Source of the DNA: Prevotellaceae bacterium
Lineage (GTDB): Bacteria > Bacteroidota > Bacteroidia > Bacteroidales > UBA932
Direction of reading: 5' to 3'
Assembly (NCBI GenBank): GCA_031284065.1
Contig: JAITAP010000014.1
Span: 1-37,561 of the forward strand
DNA length: 37,561 bases
The position numbers and the translations under genes were made by a program. Shown one piece after another: positions 23,244-31,810 of the stretch. Within the stretch, counting starts at the first letter, position 1. The number at the start of each line of letters is the position of its first letter. The notes beneath the pieces are model-generated. The model did not search any database and was not told the origin of the DNA. It saw only the letters and a program-made list of their open reading frames with translations.

Positions 23244-24192
23244 CGCGGCTCGTCGGATTCCATGCGTCGCAGCCTTTCAGGACGTTTTGCGGGGTATATT
23301 TTTCCGCCTCTTTGCTGCTTAGCTGGCGCGACCACAGCACGCGCTGCGACGTATCCGCGCCTGCGCCCGTGTTCTGAAATTCGGCGTAGCGAGCCGTTTG
23401 CTCGCGCTCCGGCGCGTTCCAGTTGTGCCATCCTGCGGGAAGAATATGCGCGCCCAAGCTGCAACGCATGAACAGCGCTGCGGCGTAGCTGCGCCACGGC
23501 CGCCCAAGGTACACCCTGCTTACCGCCGAATCGGCTACCAGTGTACACCGGTTAAAAACGTAGCCAAACTCGTGATTTTGCGGCGTGGAGGCTGCCGTTA
23601 TGTACGAATTTTTTTTGCTCTTGATGGCGCAGCGCTCAAACCACGCCGTGGCGGGGCCAAAAATGAAGTCGGTAGTGCCCTCAATGTAGCACTCGGCGTA
23701 GTACTGCCGGCTGTCGCCGTTACCCGTAAACAGGGTATCCTGATTGCCCAAAAAGCGGCAACCTTTGAACACGGCTCTGTCGCCCTCTACGTGCACCGCC
23801 ACCGCCTGCCCCAGCTGCGGCGCGTTGTTTTCAACGGTAAGGTTTTCCGCCCTGAAATCGCTCCCCAGCACCAGCAGCGTATAAGTTTTGAACGTGCCCA
23901 TTTTGTTGATATTGGCGTGGTCGTTGTAGGTAATAACCGTTTCGTCCACGCTTTCGCCAATCAGCGTAATGCTGGTTTTGAAGGCCGGAATCACCAGCTT
24001 TTCCCGGTACACGCCCTTTCGGATAAAAATTCTGGTCTCGCCCTCCGGGCGGTAGTCGCGCACGGAGTTTACCGCCTCCTGAATGGTCGTAAAGCTACCG
24101 CTGCCGTCCTGCGCAACGATTATGTCGTAAGGAGCCTGCGCTTGCGCAAAGGCGCAGAGCAGGCAAAACGCTGAAAAAAGTACATGCTTCAT
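23236..24192 (-). CDS. Secreted pectinesterase (carbohydrate esterase family 8)
   Basis: 318 residues with a signal peptide (residues 1-19, ending AFAQAQA). It removes methyl groups from pectin. The right-handed beta-helix motifs occur in order: DGSGSFTTIQEAV, GVYREKL, GQAVAV, GNQDTLF (Q and D of the active site), TTDFIFG (second aspartate) and LGRPWR (substrate-binding arginine). All catalytic residues are present. A periplasmic or surface location is expected. No other pectin gene is next to it, apart from the sugar-regulator-like gene just downstream. No TAnnTTTG box is visible upstream. Confidence 0.92.
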   Translation of the reverse strand: MKHVLFSAFCLLCAFAQAQAPYDIIVAQDGSGSFTTIQEAVNSVRDYRPEGETRIFIRKGVYREKLVIPAFKTSITLIGESVDETVITYNDHANINKMGTFKTYTLLVLGSDFRAENLTVENNAPQLGQAVAVHVEGDRAVFKGCRFLGNQDTLFTGNGDSRQYYAECYIEGTTDFIFGPATAWFERCAIKSKKNSYITAASTPQNHEFGYVFNRCTLVADSAVSRVYLGRPWRSYAAALFMRCSLGAHILPAGWHNWNAPEREQTARYAEFQNTGAGADTSQRVLWSRQLSSKEAEKYTPQNVLKGCDAWNPTSRAN

Positions 24193-24528
24193 AAGGTAAG
24201 TTGCTATTTAATTTGGGGTATCTCAATATTGCGCAGCCCTCGAAATTTTAGAATGATTTTTTTTGTCCACAAGCTATAAGGAATTAGCGTAGTTCACGGG
24301 CAAAGCCGCAAGCTCTTCTCCGAGCATATTAATTGTTTTTTCTATTGCTCCGATTCGCTGCAAAGGTGGAACACATGCGTTATATCCGCAAGCTTTTGAA
24401 AAAAATTTCCGTTATATAGCGTTAATTTCAAAGCGTTTTTCGGGGCTGCGCCATTCCGGACGGGGCTGCGGTAACTTGTCGGCGGTGAGACGCGCGCCAA
24501 ATTTTGCAAATAAATTTTGCGCTACTTC
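24193..24528. other. Intergenic region between pectinesterase and the infC promoter
   Basis: 336 nt between divergent genes. I see no ORF of interest, tRNA or strong hairpin. A CACCTTTG box on the minus strand near 24364-24371 is one mismatch from the -7 consensus and could serve the pectinesterase gene with a long leader. thrS, the usual neighbour of infC, is not here. Confidence 0.35.
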
Positions 24529-24559
24529 TTGTTTTTTTGGTAAAAAAAACCGAAATTTG
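24529..24559 (+). promoter_or_regulatory. Candidate promoter of infC-rpmI-rplT
   Basis: TTG (24529-24531), 20 nt, then GAAATTTG (24552-24559), one mismatch from TAnnTTTG. It would leave a leader of about 130 nt before infC. Confidence 0.4.
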
Positions 24560-24680
24560 CAGGCTCGTAGTCGAGTATGGTATCGGGTGTTAGCGAATTA
24601 CAGCACAAAAGCATCACGCATTTACGCCTATAAATGTTTGATGTTCAAATAGTTAAGCATAGGCATATTATTAATTTTTT

Positions 24681-24697
24681 AGGAGGACAACCTTATA
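24681..24697 (+). promoter_or_regulatory. Strong Shine-Dalgarno and AUA start of infC
   Basis: AGGAGG (24681-24686), an 8-nt spacer, then ATA (24695-24697) in frame with infC. An in-frame TAG lies at 24680-24682, and there is no ATG, GTG, TTG or CTG codon between it and the conserved YRVNRDIR block. This is the strongest Shine-Dalgarno in a window where almost no gene has one, and it decides the start. Confidence 0.65.
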
Positions 24698-25306
24698 AAG
24701 TCTCAGTCTTACAGCCCGAATTTTGGTGGAAACAGGCCATCTTCGAGGCCAAAACCAACGGGAAGAAAACCGTTACCTCAACGCCGTAACGATTCTTCAG
24801 GGTACAGAGTTAATCGCGATATTCGCGTACCGCAAGTGCGCTTGGTTGGCGAAAATATTACGAACCAAGGCATTTATTCATTGTCGGAGGCGCAGAAAAT
24901 GGCAGAGGCAATGGAGCTGGATTTGGTCGAAATATCAGCGCAAGCCGACCCTCCCGTTTGCAAAATTGTTGACTTCCAGAAATTCCTTTACCAGCAGCGG
25001 AGAAAACAAAAGGAAATGAAAGCCAATACCGTAAAGGTAGAGGTGAAGGAAATTCGCTTTGGCCCTAATACCGGCGAGCACGACTACGCATTCAAGCTTA
25101 AGCACGCCGAAAATTTTTTGAAGGAGGGCGACAAGGTGAAGGCATACGTCTTTTTTCACGGCCGCGAAATTATGTTCAAAGATCAAGGCGAAGCAATGTT
25201 GGCGCGCTTTGCCAGCGACCTCGAGGAGTGGGGCAAGGTGGAAATGCTACCCAAGCTCGAGGGTAAGCGCATGAACATGATTTTGGCGCCCAAATCAAAA
25301 AAGTAG
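24695..25306 (+). CDS. infC: Translation initiation factor IF-3
   Basis: 203 residues if started at ATA 24695. IF-3 binds the 30S subunit and rejects wrong start codons. A GTG at 24836 would give 156 residues but would delete the first strand of the N-domain: the conserved '[19 protein letters not shown]' is encoded in frame upstream of it. Further upstream the frame gives a 37-residue basic, proline-rich extension ([19 protein letters not shown]). The C-domain is complete ([38 protein letters not shown]). Rare AUU/AUA-type starts are a known feature of infC, because IF-3 represses its own synthesis through them. rpmI and rplT follow. Confidence 0.88.
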   Translation: MKSQSYSPNFGGNRPSSRPKPTGRKPLPQRRNDSSGYRVNRDIRVPQVRLVGENITNQGIYSLSEAQKMAEAMELDLVEISAQADPPVCKIVDFQKFLYQQRRKQKEMKANTVKVEVKEIRFGPNTGEHDYAFKLKHAENFLKEGDKVKAYVFFHGREIMFKDQGEAMLARFASDLEEWGKVEMLPKLEGKRMNMILAPKSKK

Positions 25307-25391
25307 CAGGTGCAATTGCAGAGCGTTCACATGCCATCTGAAAGCAGGAAGTTTTGAAATATTATAACCCCAAAAAAAACAAACGAAGAAG

Positions 25392-25589
25392 ATGCCAAAA
25401 ATGAAAACAAATTCGGGAGCAAAAAAGAGATTTGTGCTTACCGGGTCAGGAAAAATCAAGCGCAAGCACGCATACTTGCGCCACATTTTGACGAAAAAAA
25501 CTACCAAGCAAAAGCGCAACTTGTCGCACTCTACGCTGGTTGCAAGCGTCAACATGAAGCAAGTGAGAGACCTGCTTGTAAAAAAGTAG
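25392..25589 (+). CDS. rpmI: Ribosomal protein bL35
   Basis: 65 residues. '[20 protein letters not shown]' and '[20 protein letters not shown]' are the standard bL35 sequence, strongly basic. A component of the 50S subunit. It lies 85 nt after infC and 107 nt before rplT in the conserved infC-rpmI-rplT order. Confidence 0.96.
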   Translation: MPKMKTNSGAKKRFVLTGSGKIKRKHAYLRHILTKKTTKQKRNLSHSTLVASVNMKQVRDLLVKK

Positions 25590-25696
25590 CAAAGCGCTAC
25601 ACAACTACTATTTTTTAACCGAATGAATTAGCAGGAAAGAGTTCCGATGCAGGGAAACGCTAACCATTCACAACCAACAAAAGGAGAGAAGAAGAA

Positions 25697-26041
25697 ATGC
25701 CACGTTCAGTGAACAGCGTTGCCTCGAGAGAGCGGCGCAGAAAAGTTTTGAAGCTTGCCAAGGGTAATTTTCTTGCCCGCAGCAACGTTTGGACGGTTGC
25801 CAAAAATACCGTCGAAAAAGGTTTGACCTACGCTTACCGCGACCGCCGCACCAAAAAGCGCAACTTCCGCTCGCTGTGGATTCAGCGCATCAACGCAGCC
25901 GTTCGCCCGCAAGGGTTAACCTACTCGGTGTTTATCAGTAAGCTTAACGCAAAGGGCATACAGCTCAACCGCAAGGTACTTGCCGACTTGGCAATGAACC
26001 ACCCCAGCGCTTTTGAAGCTGTAGTAAATGCCGTAAAATAG
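25697..26041 (+). CDS. rplT: Ribosomal protein bL20
   Basis: 114 residues, full length. '[20 protein letters not shown]' and '[20 protein letters not shown]' are diagnostic for bL20, a 50S assembly protein. A GGAG-type Shine-Dalgarno (AAAGGAGAG) ends about 9 nt before the ATG. A clear terminator follows 23 nt after the stop. Confidence 0.97.
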   Translation: MPRSVNSVASRERRRKVLKLAKGNFLARSNVWTVAKNTVEKGLTYAYRDRRTKKRNFRSLWIQRINAAVRPQGLTYSVFISKLNAKGIQLNRKVLADLAMNHPSAFEAVVNAVK

Positions 26042-26064
26042 CATAACGCCAAATGGGTAAAAAT

Positions 26065-26100
26065 CAGCCGGAGCAGCAAAAATGCTTCGGCTGTTTTTCT
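26065..26100 (+). terminator. Rho-independent terminator of infC-rpmI-rplT
   Basis: CAGCCGGAGCA (26065-26075), loop GCAAAAA, TGCTTCGGCTG (26083-26093), then TTTTTCT. Eleven pairs including one G-U. Confidence 0.85.
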
Positions 26101-26216
26101 ATGCCGGCAGGCGCATTTCACATGCCCAACAACGGAAAGGCTTCGGCGGCACGCTGTTTTTGAGCCGCTACTCCCCAAAATATCAACACGGAAGCAAAAC
26201 ATTATGTGCAATTTCT

Positions 26217-26224
26217 TATCTTTG
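26217..26224 (+). promoter_or_regulatory. Promoter -7 box for alaS
   Basis: TATCTTTG, an exact TAnnTTTG match, about 75 nt before the alaS ATG. No TTG at the expected upstream distance. Confidence 0.5.
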
Positions 26225-26271
26225 CAAGTTATTTCGTCAGCGCAAATATTTGCCAAGCATAGTTACTCCGT

Positions 26272-26299
26272 AATTTTCAATTCTTAATTCTTAATTATA
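26272..26299. repeat. Period-7 microrepeat directly before the alaS start
   Basis: AATTTTC, AATTCTT, AATTCTT, AATTATA in register; the last unit abuts the ATG at 26300, so the repeat occupies the ribosome-binding position. Confidence 0.7.
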
Positions 26300-28957
26300 A
26301 TGACCTCACAAGAAATTCGCAGCGCCTTTCTGGATTTTTTCAAATCAAAGGAGCACCTTATTGTCCCCTCTGCGCCAATGGTGGTAAAGAACGACCCTAC
26401 GCTCATGTTTACCAACGCCGGAATGAATCAGTTTAAGGATTATTTTCTGGGCAACGCTACCCCCAGCCACCGCCGCGTTGCCGATACGCAAAAATGCCTG
26501 CGCGTAAGCGGCAAGCACAACGATTTGGAGGAGGTGGGGCACGACACCTACCACCACACCATGTTTGAGATGCTGGGCAACTGGAGCTTTGGAGATTACT
26601 TCAAAAAGGAAGCCATTGCGTGGGCGTGGGAGCTGCTTACCGGCGTGTTCAAAATTGACAAATCCCGCATGTACGCCACCGTTTTTGAGGGCGATAAGGC
26701 AAACGGCATTGAGGAGGACGGCGAGGCGCTGGAGCTGTGGAAGCAATTTCTGCCCGCGTCGCAAATCATTTACGGCAACAAAAAAGACAACTTCTGGGAA
26801 ATGGGCGATACCGGCCCCTGCGGTCCCTGCACGGAAATTCACGTGGACTTGCGCAGCGACGCCGAACGCGCCGAAGTTGACGGGGCTACTTTGGTCAACA
26901 AAGGCTTGCCCACCGTGATAGAAATTTGGAATTTGGTGTTTATACAGTTCAACCGCAAGGCCAACGGCAGCCTCGAGGCGTTGCCCGCCAGACATGTTGA
27001 TACGGGTATGGGGTTTGAGCGTCTCTGCATGTTGCTGCAAGGCAAAAAGAGCAACTACGATACCGACGTTTTCCAGCCCGTCATTTCAAAAATAGCCGAG
27101 CTGAGCGGGAAAAAGTACGGCGACAGCGATACGTGCGACGTCGCCATGCGCGTCATAGCCGACCACCTGCGGGCGGTGAGCTTCTCCATTGCCGACGGGC
27201 AGCTGCCGAGCAACGTAAAAGCAGGCTACGTTATCCGGCGTATCCTGCGGCGTGCCGTGCGCTACGGATTTACGTTCCTTGGGTTTAGCGAACCGTTTAT
27301 TTGCAAGCTTGTCCCCATCTTGGTTGCGCAAATGGGAAAGTACTTCCCCGAGCTTGAAGCCCAAAGAAGCTTGGTGGAAAAAGTGATAGCCGAAGAGGAA
27401 GCCACCTTTTTACGAACTCTCGAAATAGGCATACGGCTACTCGATTCCGAAATAGAAAAGCTGCAAAAAGAGGGCAAAGCGCAAATTGACGGGAAAACAG
27501 CCTTTGTGCTGTACGACACTTACGGCTTCCCATTTGACCTCACCGAGCTTATGGCGCGTGAAAAGGGATTGACCGTTGACCAAAAAACGTTTGAGCAGGA
27601 GCTGAACGCGCAAAAAGACCGGAGCCGCAACGCCGCTGTGGTAGAAACGGGCGATTGGGTAGAGGTAAAATCCGGCGGCAGTTTCGAGTTTGTAGGCTAC
27701 GATACGTGCGAAGCGGAAGCCGAGATTGTGCGCTACCGCAAGGTGAAAAGCAAGGGCAAGGAGCAGTATCAGGTGGCGCTCAACGTTACGCCTTTTTACG
27801 GCGAAAGCGGCGGTCAGCAGGGCGATACGGGCTACCTGCAAAGCGCGGACGAGCGCATAGAGGTGCTGAGCACGCACAAGGAAAATAACCTGACCGTGCA
27901 CATCACCGCCCGCCTGCCGCAAAATGTGAGCGCACCGTTGCTCGCCGTTGTTGACGTTGAGAAGCGCACGGCAACGGCCAACAACCACTCGGCGACTCAC
28001 CTGCTCCACTACGCGCTGCGCGAGGCGCTGGGGAAGCACGTGGAGCAAAAAGGCTCTATGGTCTCGTCCGGCAGCTTGCGCTTTGACTTTTCGCATTTTC
28101 AAAAGGTAACAGATGAGGAGATAGCGCACGTGGAGCAGCTGGTGAATAAGCTTATTCGCAAAAACGCTGCGCTTGTTGAGCGTCGCTCCGTAACGATGAA
28201 AGCGGCAAAAGAGCTGGGCGCAATGGCGCTGTTTGGCGAGAAATACGGCGATAGCGTTCGCGTTATTCAGCTGGGCGATTCGGTGGAGCTGTGCGGCGGA
28301 ACGCACGTGAAGGCTACCGGGCAAATCGGGCTGTTCAAAATCACGTCGGAGACGGCAATTTCGGCGGGGGTGCGGCGCATAGAAGCGGTAACGGGCGAAA
28401 ACGCCGAGCAGGTAGTGTACCACCTGCAAAATCTGTTCAGGGAAATAAGCGCATTTTTCCACAATACGCCAAATCTACTGTCCGCCATAAAAAAGACAAT
28501 TGGCGAAAACGCCGATTTGCAAAAGCAAGTAGAGTCCTACATAAAAGAACACCTCGCCACGTTCAGGAGCGAGCTGCTTAGCCGCGCGGTGGATAAAGGC
28601 GAGTACAGGCTGGTAACGTTACAGGAGGTGGATACGCAAGCGGAAAGGCGGATGAATTTTTCGCCTGATTTTGCGAAAGAGCTGGCGTTTCAGCTGCGCA
28701 CTTCGGCGTCCGACGTTGTTTTTGCAATGACAGGCGTATTCGGCGGCAAGCCCGCCATCACGCTCATGCTTGGCGATGATGTAGTAAAAAAAGGCCTCAA
28801 CGCCGCGCAAATTGTGCGCGAAGCGGCCAAGCACATAGCGGGCAGCGGTGGGGGGCAACCATTCTTTGCGACGGCGGGCGGAAAGAATTGCGAGGGGTTA
28901 AACGCCGCTTTACAGAAAATAATAGAGCTGATAGACAGCCACATAGAAGCGTTATAG
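26300..28957 (+). CDS. alaS: Alanyl-tRNA synthetase
   Basis: 885 residues, full length. The class II catalytic core begins '[20 protein letters not shown]' with motif 2 region '[18 protein letters not shown]' and '[13 protein letters not shown]'-like [17 protein letters not shown]. The editing domain has its zinc ligands H563, H567 (NHSATHLLH), C665 and H669 (CGGTH). The C-terminal C-Ala domain ends '[16 protein letters not shown]', the usual DHHA1 signature. It charges tRNA-Ala and clears mischarged serine and glycine. Monocistronic between two terminators. Confidence 0.97.
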   Translation: MTSQEIRSAFLDFFKSKEHLIVPSAPMVVKNDPTLMFTNAGMNQFKDYFLGNATPSHRRVADTQKCLRVSGKHNDLEEVGHDTYHHTMFEMLGNWSFGDYFKKEAIAWAWELLTGVFKIDKSRMYATVFEGDKANGIEEDGEALELWKQFLPASQIIYGNKKDNFWEMGDTGPCGPCTEIHVDLRSDAERAEVDGATLVNKGLPTVIEIWNLVFIQFNRKANGSLEALPARHVDTGMGFERLCMLLQGKKSNYDTDVFQPVISKIAELSGKKYGDSDTCDVAMRVIADHLRAVSFSIADGQLPSNVKAGYVIRRILRRAVRYGFTFLGFSEPFICKLVPILVAQMGKYFPELEAQRSLVEKVIAEEEATFLRTLEIGIRLLDSEIEKLQKEGKAQIDGKTAFVLYDTYGFPFDLTELMAREKGLTVDQKTFEQELNAQKDRSRNAAVVETGDWVEVKSGGSFEFVGYDTCEAEAEIVRYRKVKSKGKEQYQVALNVTPFYGESGGQQGDTGYLQSADERIEVLSTHKENNLTVHITARLPQNVSAPLLAVVDVEKRTATANNHSATHLLHYALREALGKHVEQKGSMVSSGSLRFDFSHFQKVTDEEIAHVEQLVNKLIRKNAALVERRSVTMKAAKELGAMALFGEKYGDSVRVIQLGDSVELCGGTHVKATGQIGLFKITSETAISAGVRRIEAVTGENAEQVVYHLQNLFREISAFFHNTPNLLSAIKKTIGENADLQKQVESYIKEHLATFRSELLSRAVDKGEYRLVTLQEVDTQAERRMNFSPDFAKELAFQLRTSASDVVFAMTGVFGGKPAITLMLGDDVVKKGLNAAQIVREAAKHIAGSGGGQPFFATAGGKNCEGLNAALQKIIELIDSHIEAL

Positions 28958-29010
28958 CTTTTAATGAGATAAGTTAACGTTCTTTGAGCATCAAAACCTC
29001 GAAATTGAAT

Positions 29011-29018
29011 TACCTTTG
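29011..29018 (+). promoter_or_regulatory. -7 box of a candidate small RNA
   Basis: TACCTTTG, an exact TAnnTTTG match, located after alaS and pointing toward the terminator at 29074 with no ORF between. A TTTG at 28983-28986 lies 24 nt upstream, slightly more than usual for the -33 element. Confidence 0.45.
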
Positions 29019-29023
29019 TAGTG

Positions 29024-29103
29024 TGCGAAAGCACAGTAGAGTTTTTTCATAGGTTAAGTTTTAGGTTAGAAGGCCCGCTCTCGTGTAGAGCGGGTTTTTT
29101 TTT
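29024..29103 (+). ncRNA. Candidate small RNA of about 80 nt
   Basis: Between the perfect -7 box and the U-tract terminator lie about 80 nt with no ORF. The 5' part (about 29022-29035) folds as TGTGC-GAAA-GCACA, a five-bp stem closed by a GNRA-type tetraloop, then a U-rich single-stranded stretch (GTTTTTTC) and the terminator stem. This is the layout of a short trans-acting sRNA, but it could equally be the alaS 3' end only. Confidence 0.35.
29074..29103 (+). terminator. Rho-independent terminator after alaS
   Basis: CCCGCTCT (29074-29081), loop CGTGT, AGAGCGGG (29087-29094), then nine T. It lies at the convergent junction with yggS and its U-tract touches the yggS stop codon. Confidence 0.9.
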
Positions 29104-29764
29104 ACCTCCCTCCAAAAATCAGCGTGCCGATGCGAACCAGCGTAGCGCCCTCTTCGACGGCAACGGCGTAGTCGCCGGACATGCCCATAGAAATTTGAGT
29201 GAATAAATCGGGTAGGGGAGCGAGCGGTTTGCTCTGCCCGTGCAGCTGCCTTATGAGCCGAAACTCCTTGCGGACTTGCGCCATATCGCTGGTGTTGGAG
29301 GCCATGCCCATAAGCCCGCATACTTGAACGTTGCGGAGCGCGCCCACGTCGCCGGAGCGCAAGCAGCCAAGCAGCTCGTCGGGCAAAAATCCGAACTTTG
29401 TTTCCTCCTGCGCCACGTGCACCTGTAGCAGGCAGCGGGCGGTAATGCCCAATTTTTCGCAAGCTTTATTCACCTCGTGCAGCAGCTTCACGCTGTCTAT
29501 GGAGTGAATGAGGTGGGCGCAGGGCGCTACCATTTTTACCTTGTTGCTTTGCAGGTGCCCGATGAAGTGCCAGCGAATATCTCGCGGCAGCGCCGACGCT
29601 TTTTGAAGCAACTCCTGCGGACGGTTCTCCCCAAAATCGCGCTGACCCGCGCCGTATGCAACCATGACGGCTTCGCTGCTGTGCGTTTTCGATACAGCTA
29701 TCAGCGTAACGTGCGGCGGAAGCTGCGGCTTAATACGCTCTATATTTTCGGCTATTGCGGACAT
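29102..29764 (-). CDS. YggS-family PLP homeostasis protein
   Basis: 220 residues, single-domain alanine-racemase-like barrel. K26 in 'LIAVSKTHSSEAV' forms the internal aldimine with pyridoxal phosphate; 'DFGENRPQELLQKA', 'WHFIGHLQSNKVK' and 'GLMGMAS' are family signatures, and 'ISMGMSGDYAVAVEEGATLVRIGTLIFG' closes the protein. The family (PLPBP/YggS) buffers PLP and has no known enzymatic reaction. It starts 3 nt after the stop of the LysM-fusion gene, so the two are one transcript. Confidence 0.93.
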   Translation of the reverse strand: MSAIAENIERIKPQLPPHVTLIAVSKTHSSEAVMVAYGAGQRDFGENRPQELLQKASALPRDIRWHFIGHLQSNKVKMVAPCAHLIHSIDSVKLLHEVNKACEKLGITARCLLQVHVAQEETKFGFLPDELLGCLRSGDVGALRNVQVCGLMGMASNTSDMAQVRKEFRLIRQLHGQSKPLAPLPDLFTQISMGMSGDYAVAVEEGATLVRIGTLIFGGR

Positions 29765-29767
29765 GGT

Positions 29768-31651
29768 TTAGCGGTATTGTACTATCTCCATCCAAGGGGT
29801 GTAGCGCAAAAGAAAAACGCCTTTGTTTTCGTAAGCGCCGCCGGGCATGATGGGGATAAAGTTGTAGGAAGATTGCAGCAAATCTTCGTGGTGAAAAGGG
29901 AGGCAACCCTCAAAATTCTTGCCATAGCGGTGCATTGCAGAAATGAAGTACAGCATTACGTCGTAACCCTGAAAGGCAAATTGCGACGGCTCTGTTTTGT
30001 AGGAGTAGCGGTAGCGCTGCACAAACTTTTTTACGGCCTCCGAATTGTAGTCAGTAAAGTAGGGTACGGCAACATGCAGCTTGAGCTCGTAAAAAAGGTT
30101 GAGCTCTATCTTTTCAAATTTTCTCCAATCGCTCGTTCCATAAATTGCTATATTGCACTTGTAGCGGTTGGAAAAGGCTTTCAGGTTAGACAGCAGCTCC
30201 GAAACAAAAGGTTCGTCCTGTGATGCAATAATTACCTTGTTTTCGATGTTGGGAAGGAATATTTTCAGGAAAGTTTCCTGATTTTCGCGTGGCTGCATAC
30301 CTATTTTGTACGATAAATTTTTCACGGTAGGCACGTGCACGCGGGTTTCGTATGCCCGATGCAGATGCTCCAGATACAAAGAGTCGTTTCGCACGGCTGA
30401 GTTGTAGTACATGTTGCTATCCCTTTTGGGCAGGTACTGCCGGTAGTCGTTACGCAGCTTTTGGCTCTCCTCTTCGTCGCGCTGCGATACAAGAATGATG
30501 TTGCTTTGTTCCGGGTTAAGGCGCTCATGCGTCAAGGCTTTTTGCACCTGACTGCTAAAGTCGGTAACAACCTGAAACACGTTAGCATATCCGTACAAAG
30601 AGGTGTCAATAGCCGTGAGGGGCGATACTATTTTTATGTTTCTCGATTTCGCAAATTTTGCAAGAGGGCTAAACAAGTCTTGGTACACAGGCCCAATAAT
30701 AATATCGGCCTTATCAAACACAGCGTTGCGCGTCCACGTGTTTTCGCTTATATTTTTAGAGTCAAGCACGTTGAGGTTAACGGACACACCTCTCAGGCTC
30801 AGAGTTTCGAGCGCCAACAGCGCGCCTTCGTACATTTCCGCAAAGCGAAATGATTTGTAAAGGTTGCTTTCGCTTTCATGGCTGCTTACATCAAACGGTA
30901 AGAGCATGACTACGTTGACAGGCTCTTTATACTTTTGGCTGCTATCGCATTGGGGAACAGCTATTACATTTGGCGTGCTGCTTTTTTTCAATCCGGACAT
31001 TGCAATGGGTATGTAAACTGTCTGACCGGCCTTGATTTTATCTGTTTTTTTGCTGAATATTTGCGGATTATACTGTTTGATAAAATCTATATCTACTTCG
31101 TAGAGGTTAGCGATGGAAAACAGCGTTTCTTTACGCTGCGCGACATGCTTTATGAGGGTTACCTCCGGCTCGCGGCTTTCGTTGTTATTTTCCGAGTTGG
31201 AAGACGTTGTGGCGGTAGCGTTGGCGTCAGGCGTTGGAATTTGCAGCACGGCGTTCACCGGAAGCGTTTTAGAAACTTTGGGGTTGGCGGCAAGGATGTG
31301 GTCCACGCTTACGCCGTACATGCGAGCAATGGAGTAGATGGTTTCTTTGGCCTGCACCACATGCTTGGCGAAGTACTTCGTGCTGTTGGCCGGCGTAAGC
31401 ATAATTTTGAGCCATTGCCCTGTTTTTAGCCCGCCGCTCAGCACGGGGTTGTCGCGCAGCAACTCCTCCATGCTCACGACGTAAACGCGGCAGATGGAGT
31501 ATAACGTTTCGCCCGGCTTTACTGCGTGCAGGTAGTAGCGGTTGTTGCCATCGGTAAGTATTTCGCTCGAGCGGGTAATAGTGGGCGGCTGTTGCTGGGC
31601 AGACAATGTGCAACAAAGTAGTATGGAAAATATGGCGAATATGAATTTCAT
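29768..31651 (-). CDS. Secreted protein with three LysM domains and a periplasmic-binding-like domain
   Basis: 627 residues. Signal peptide 1-18 (ending TLSAQ). LysM domains at about 40-84 (AVKPGETLYSICRVYVVSME), 95-138 (VVQAKETIYSIARMYGVSVD) and 169-215 (VAQRKETLFSIANLYEVDID) bind peptidoglycan. From about 245 onward (NVVMLLPFDVSSHESESNLY) it resembles the type I periplasmic-binding/leucine-binding fold (ADIIIGPVYQDLFSPLAKFA; NIAIYGTSDWRKFE). The architecture recalls cell-wall-anchored solute sensors or LpoA-like activators of peptidoglycan synthases, a comparison I infer from the fold only. Transcribed from a promoter divergent to thrA, with yggS directly downstream. Confidence 0.82.
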   Translation of the reverse strand: MKFIFAIFSILLCCTLSAQQQPPTITRSSEILTDGNNRYYLHAVKPGETLYSICRVYVVSMEELLRDNPVLSGGLKTGQWLKIMLTPANSTKYFAKHVVQAKETIYSIARMYGVSVDHILAANPKVSKTLPVNAVLQIPTPDANATATTSSNSENNNESREPEVTLIKHVAQRKETLFSIANLYEVDIDFIKQYNPQIFSKKTDKIKAGQTVYIPIAMSGLKKSSTPNVIAVPQCDSSQKYKEPVNVVMLLPFDVSSHESESNLYKSFRFAEMYEGALLALETLSLRGVSVNLNVLDSKNISENTWTRNAVFDKADIIIGPVYQDLFSPLAKFAKSRNIKIVSPLTAIDTSLYGYANVFQVVTDFSSQVQKALTHERLNPEQSNIILVSQRDEEESQKLRNDYRQYLPKRDSNMYYNSAVRNDSLYLEHLHRAYETRVHVPTVKNLSYKIGMQPRENQETFLKIFLPNIENKVIIASQDEPFVSELLSNLKAFSNRYKCNIAIYGTSDWRKFEKIELNLFYELKLHVAVPYFTDYNSEAVKKFVQRYRYSYKTEPSQFAFQGYDVMLYFISAMHRYGKNFEGCLPFHHEDLLQSSYNFIPIMPGGAYENKGVFLLRYTPWMEIVQYR

Positions 31652-31682
31652 ACGAATTTTTCATCCATTAGATAGTAAGCCG

Positions 31683-31690
31683 CAAATTTA
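31683..31690 (-). promoter_or_regulatory. Promoter -7 box for the LysM-fusion gene
   Basis: TAAATTTG on the minus strand, exact TAnnTTTG, about 32 nt before the ATG; it lies 24 nt from the -33 element of the divergent thrA promoter. Confidence 0.5.
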
Positions 31691-31713
31691 CGTATTTTTA
31701 TTGAGAAACAGCA

Positions 31714-31745
31714 TTTGCGAATACCATAAAATTGTACTACCTTTG
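31714..31745 (+). promoter_or_regulatory. Promoter of the thr operon
   Basis: TTTG (31714-31717), 20 nt, TACCTTTG (31738-31745): both Bacteroidota elements exact and correctly spaced. Transcription would start near 31752, giving a leader of about 60 nt. No threonine-rich leader peptide is visible in it. Confidence 0.75.
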
Positions 31746-31810
31746 CCAAATTTATATATCATTGTTCTTTTCATTGATAAATAGCAGGTTATAAATTTTT
31801 GACGGTATAG

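Noticed and set aside
31752-31810. Threonine attenuator leader peptide before thrA
   Set aside because: No start codon followed by threonine or isoleucine codons and no terminator-like hairpin in the leader.
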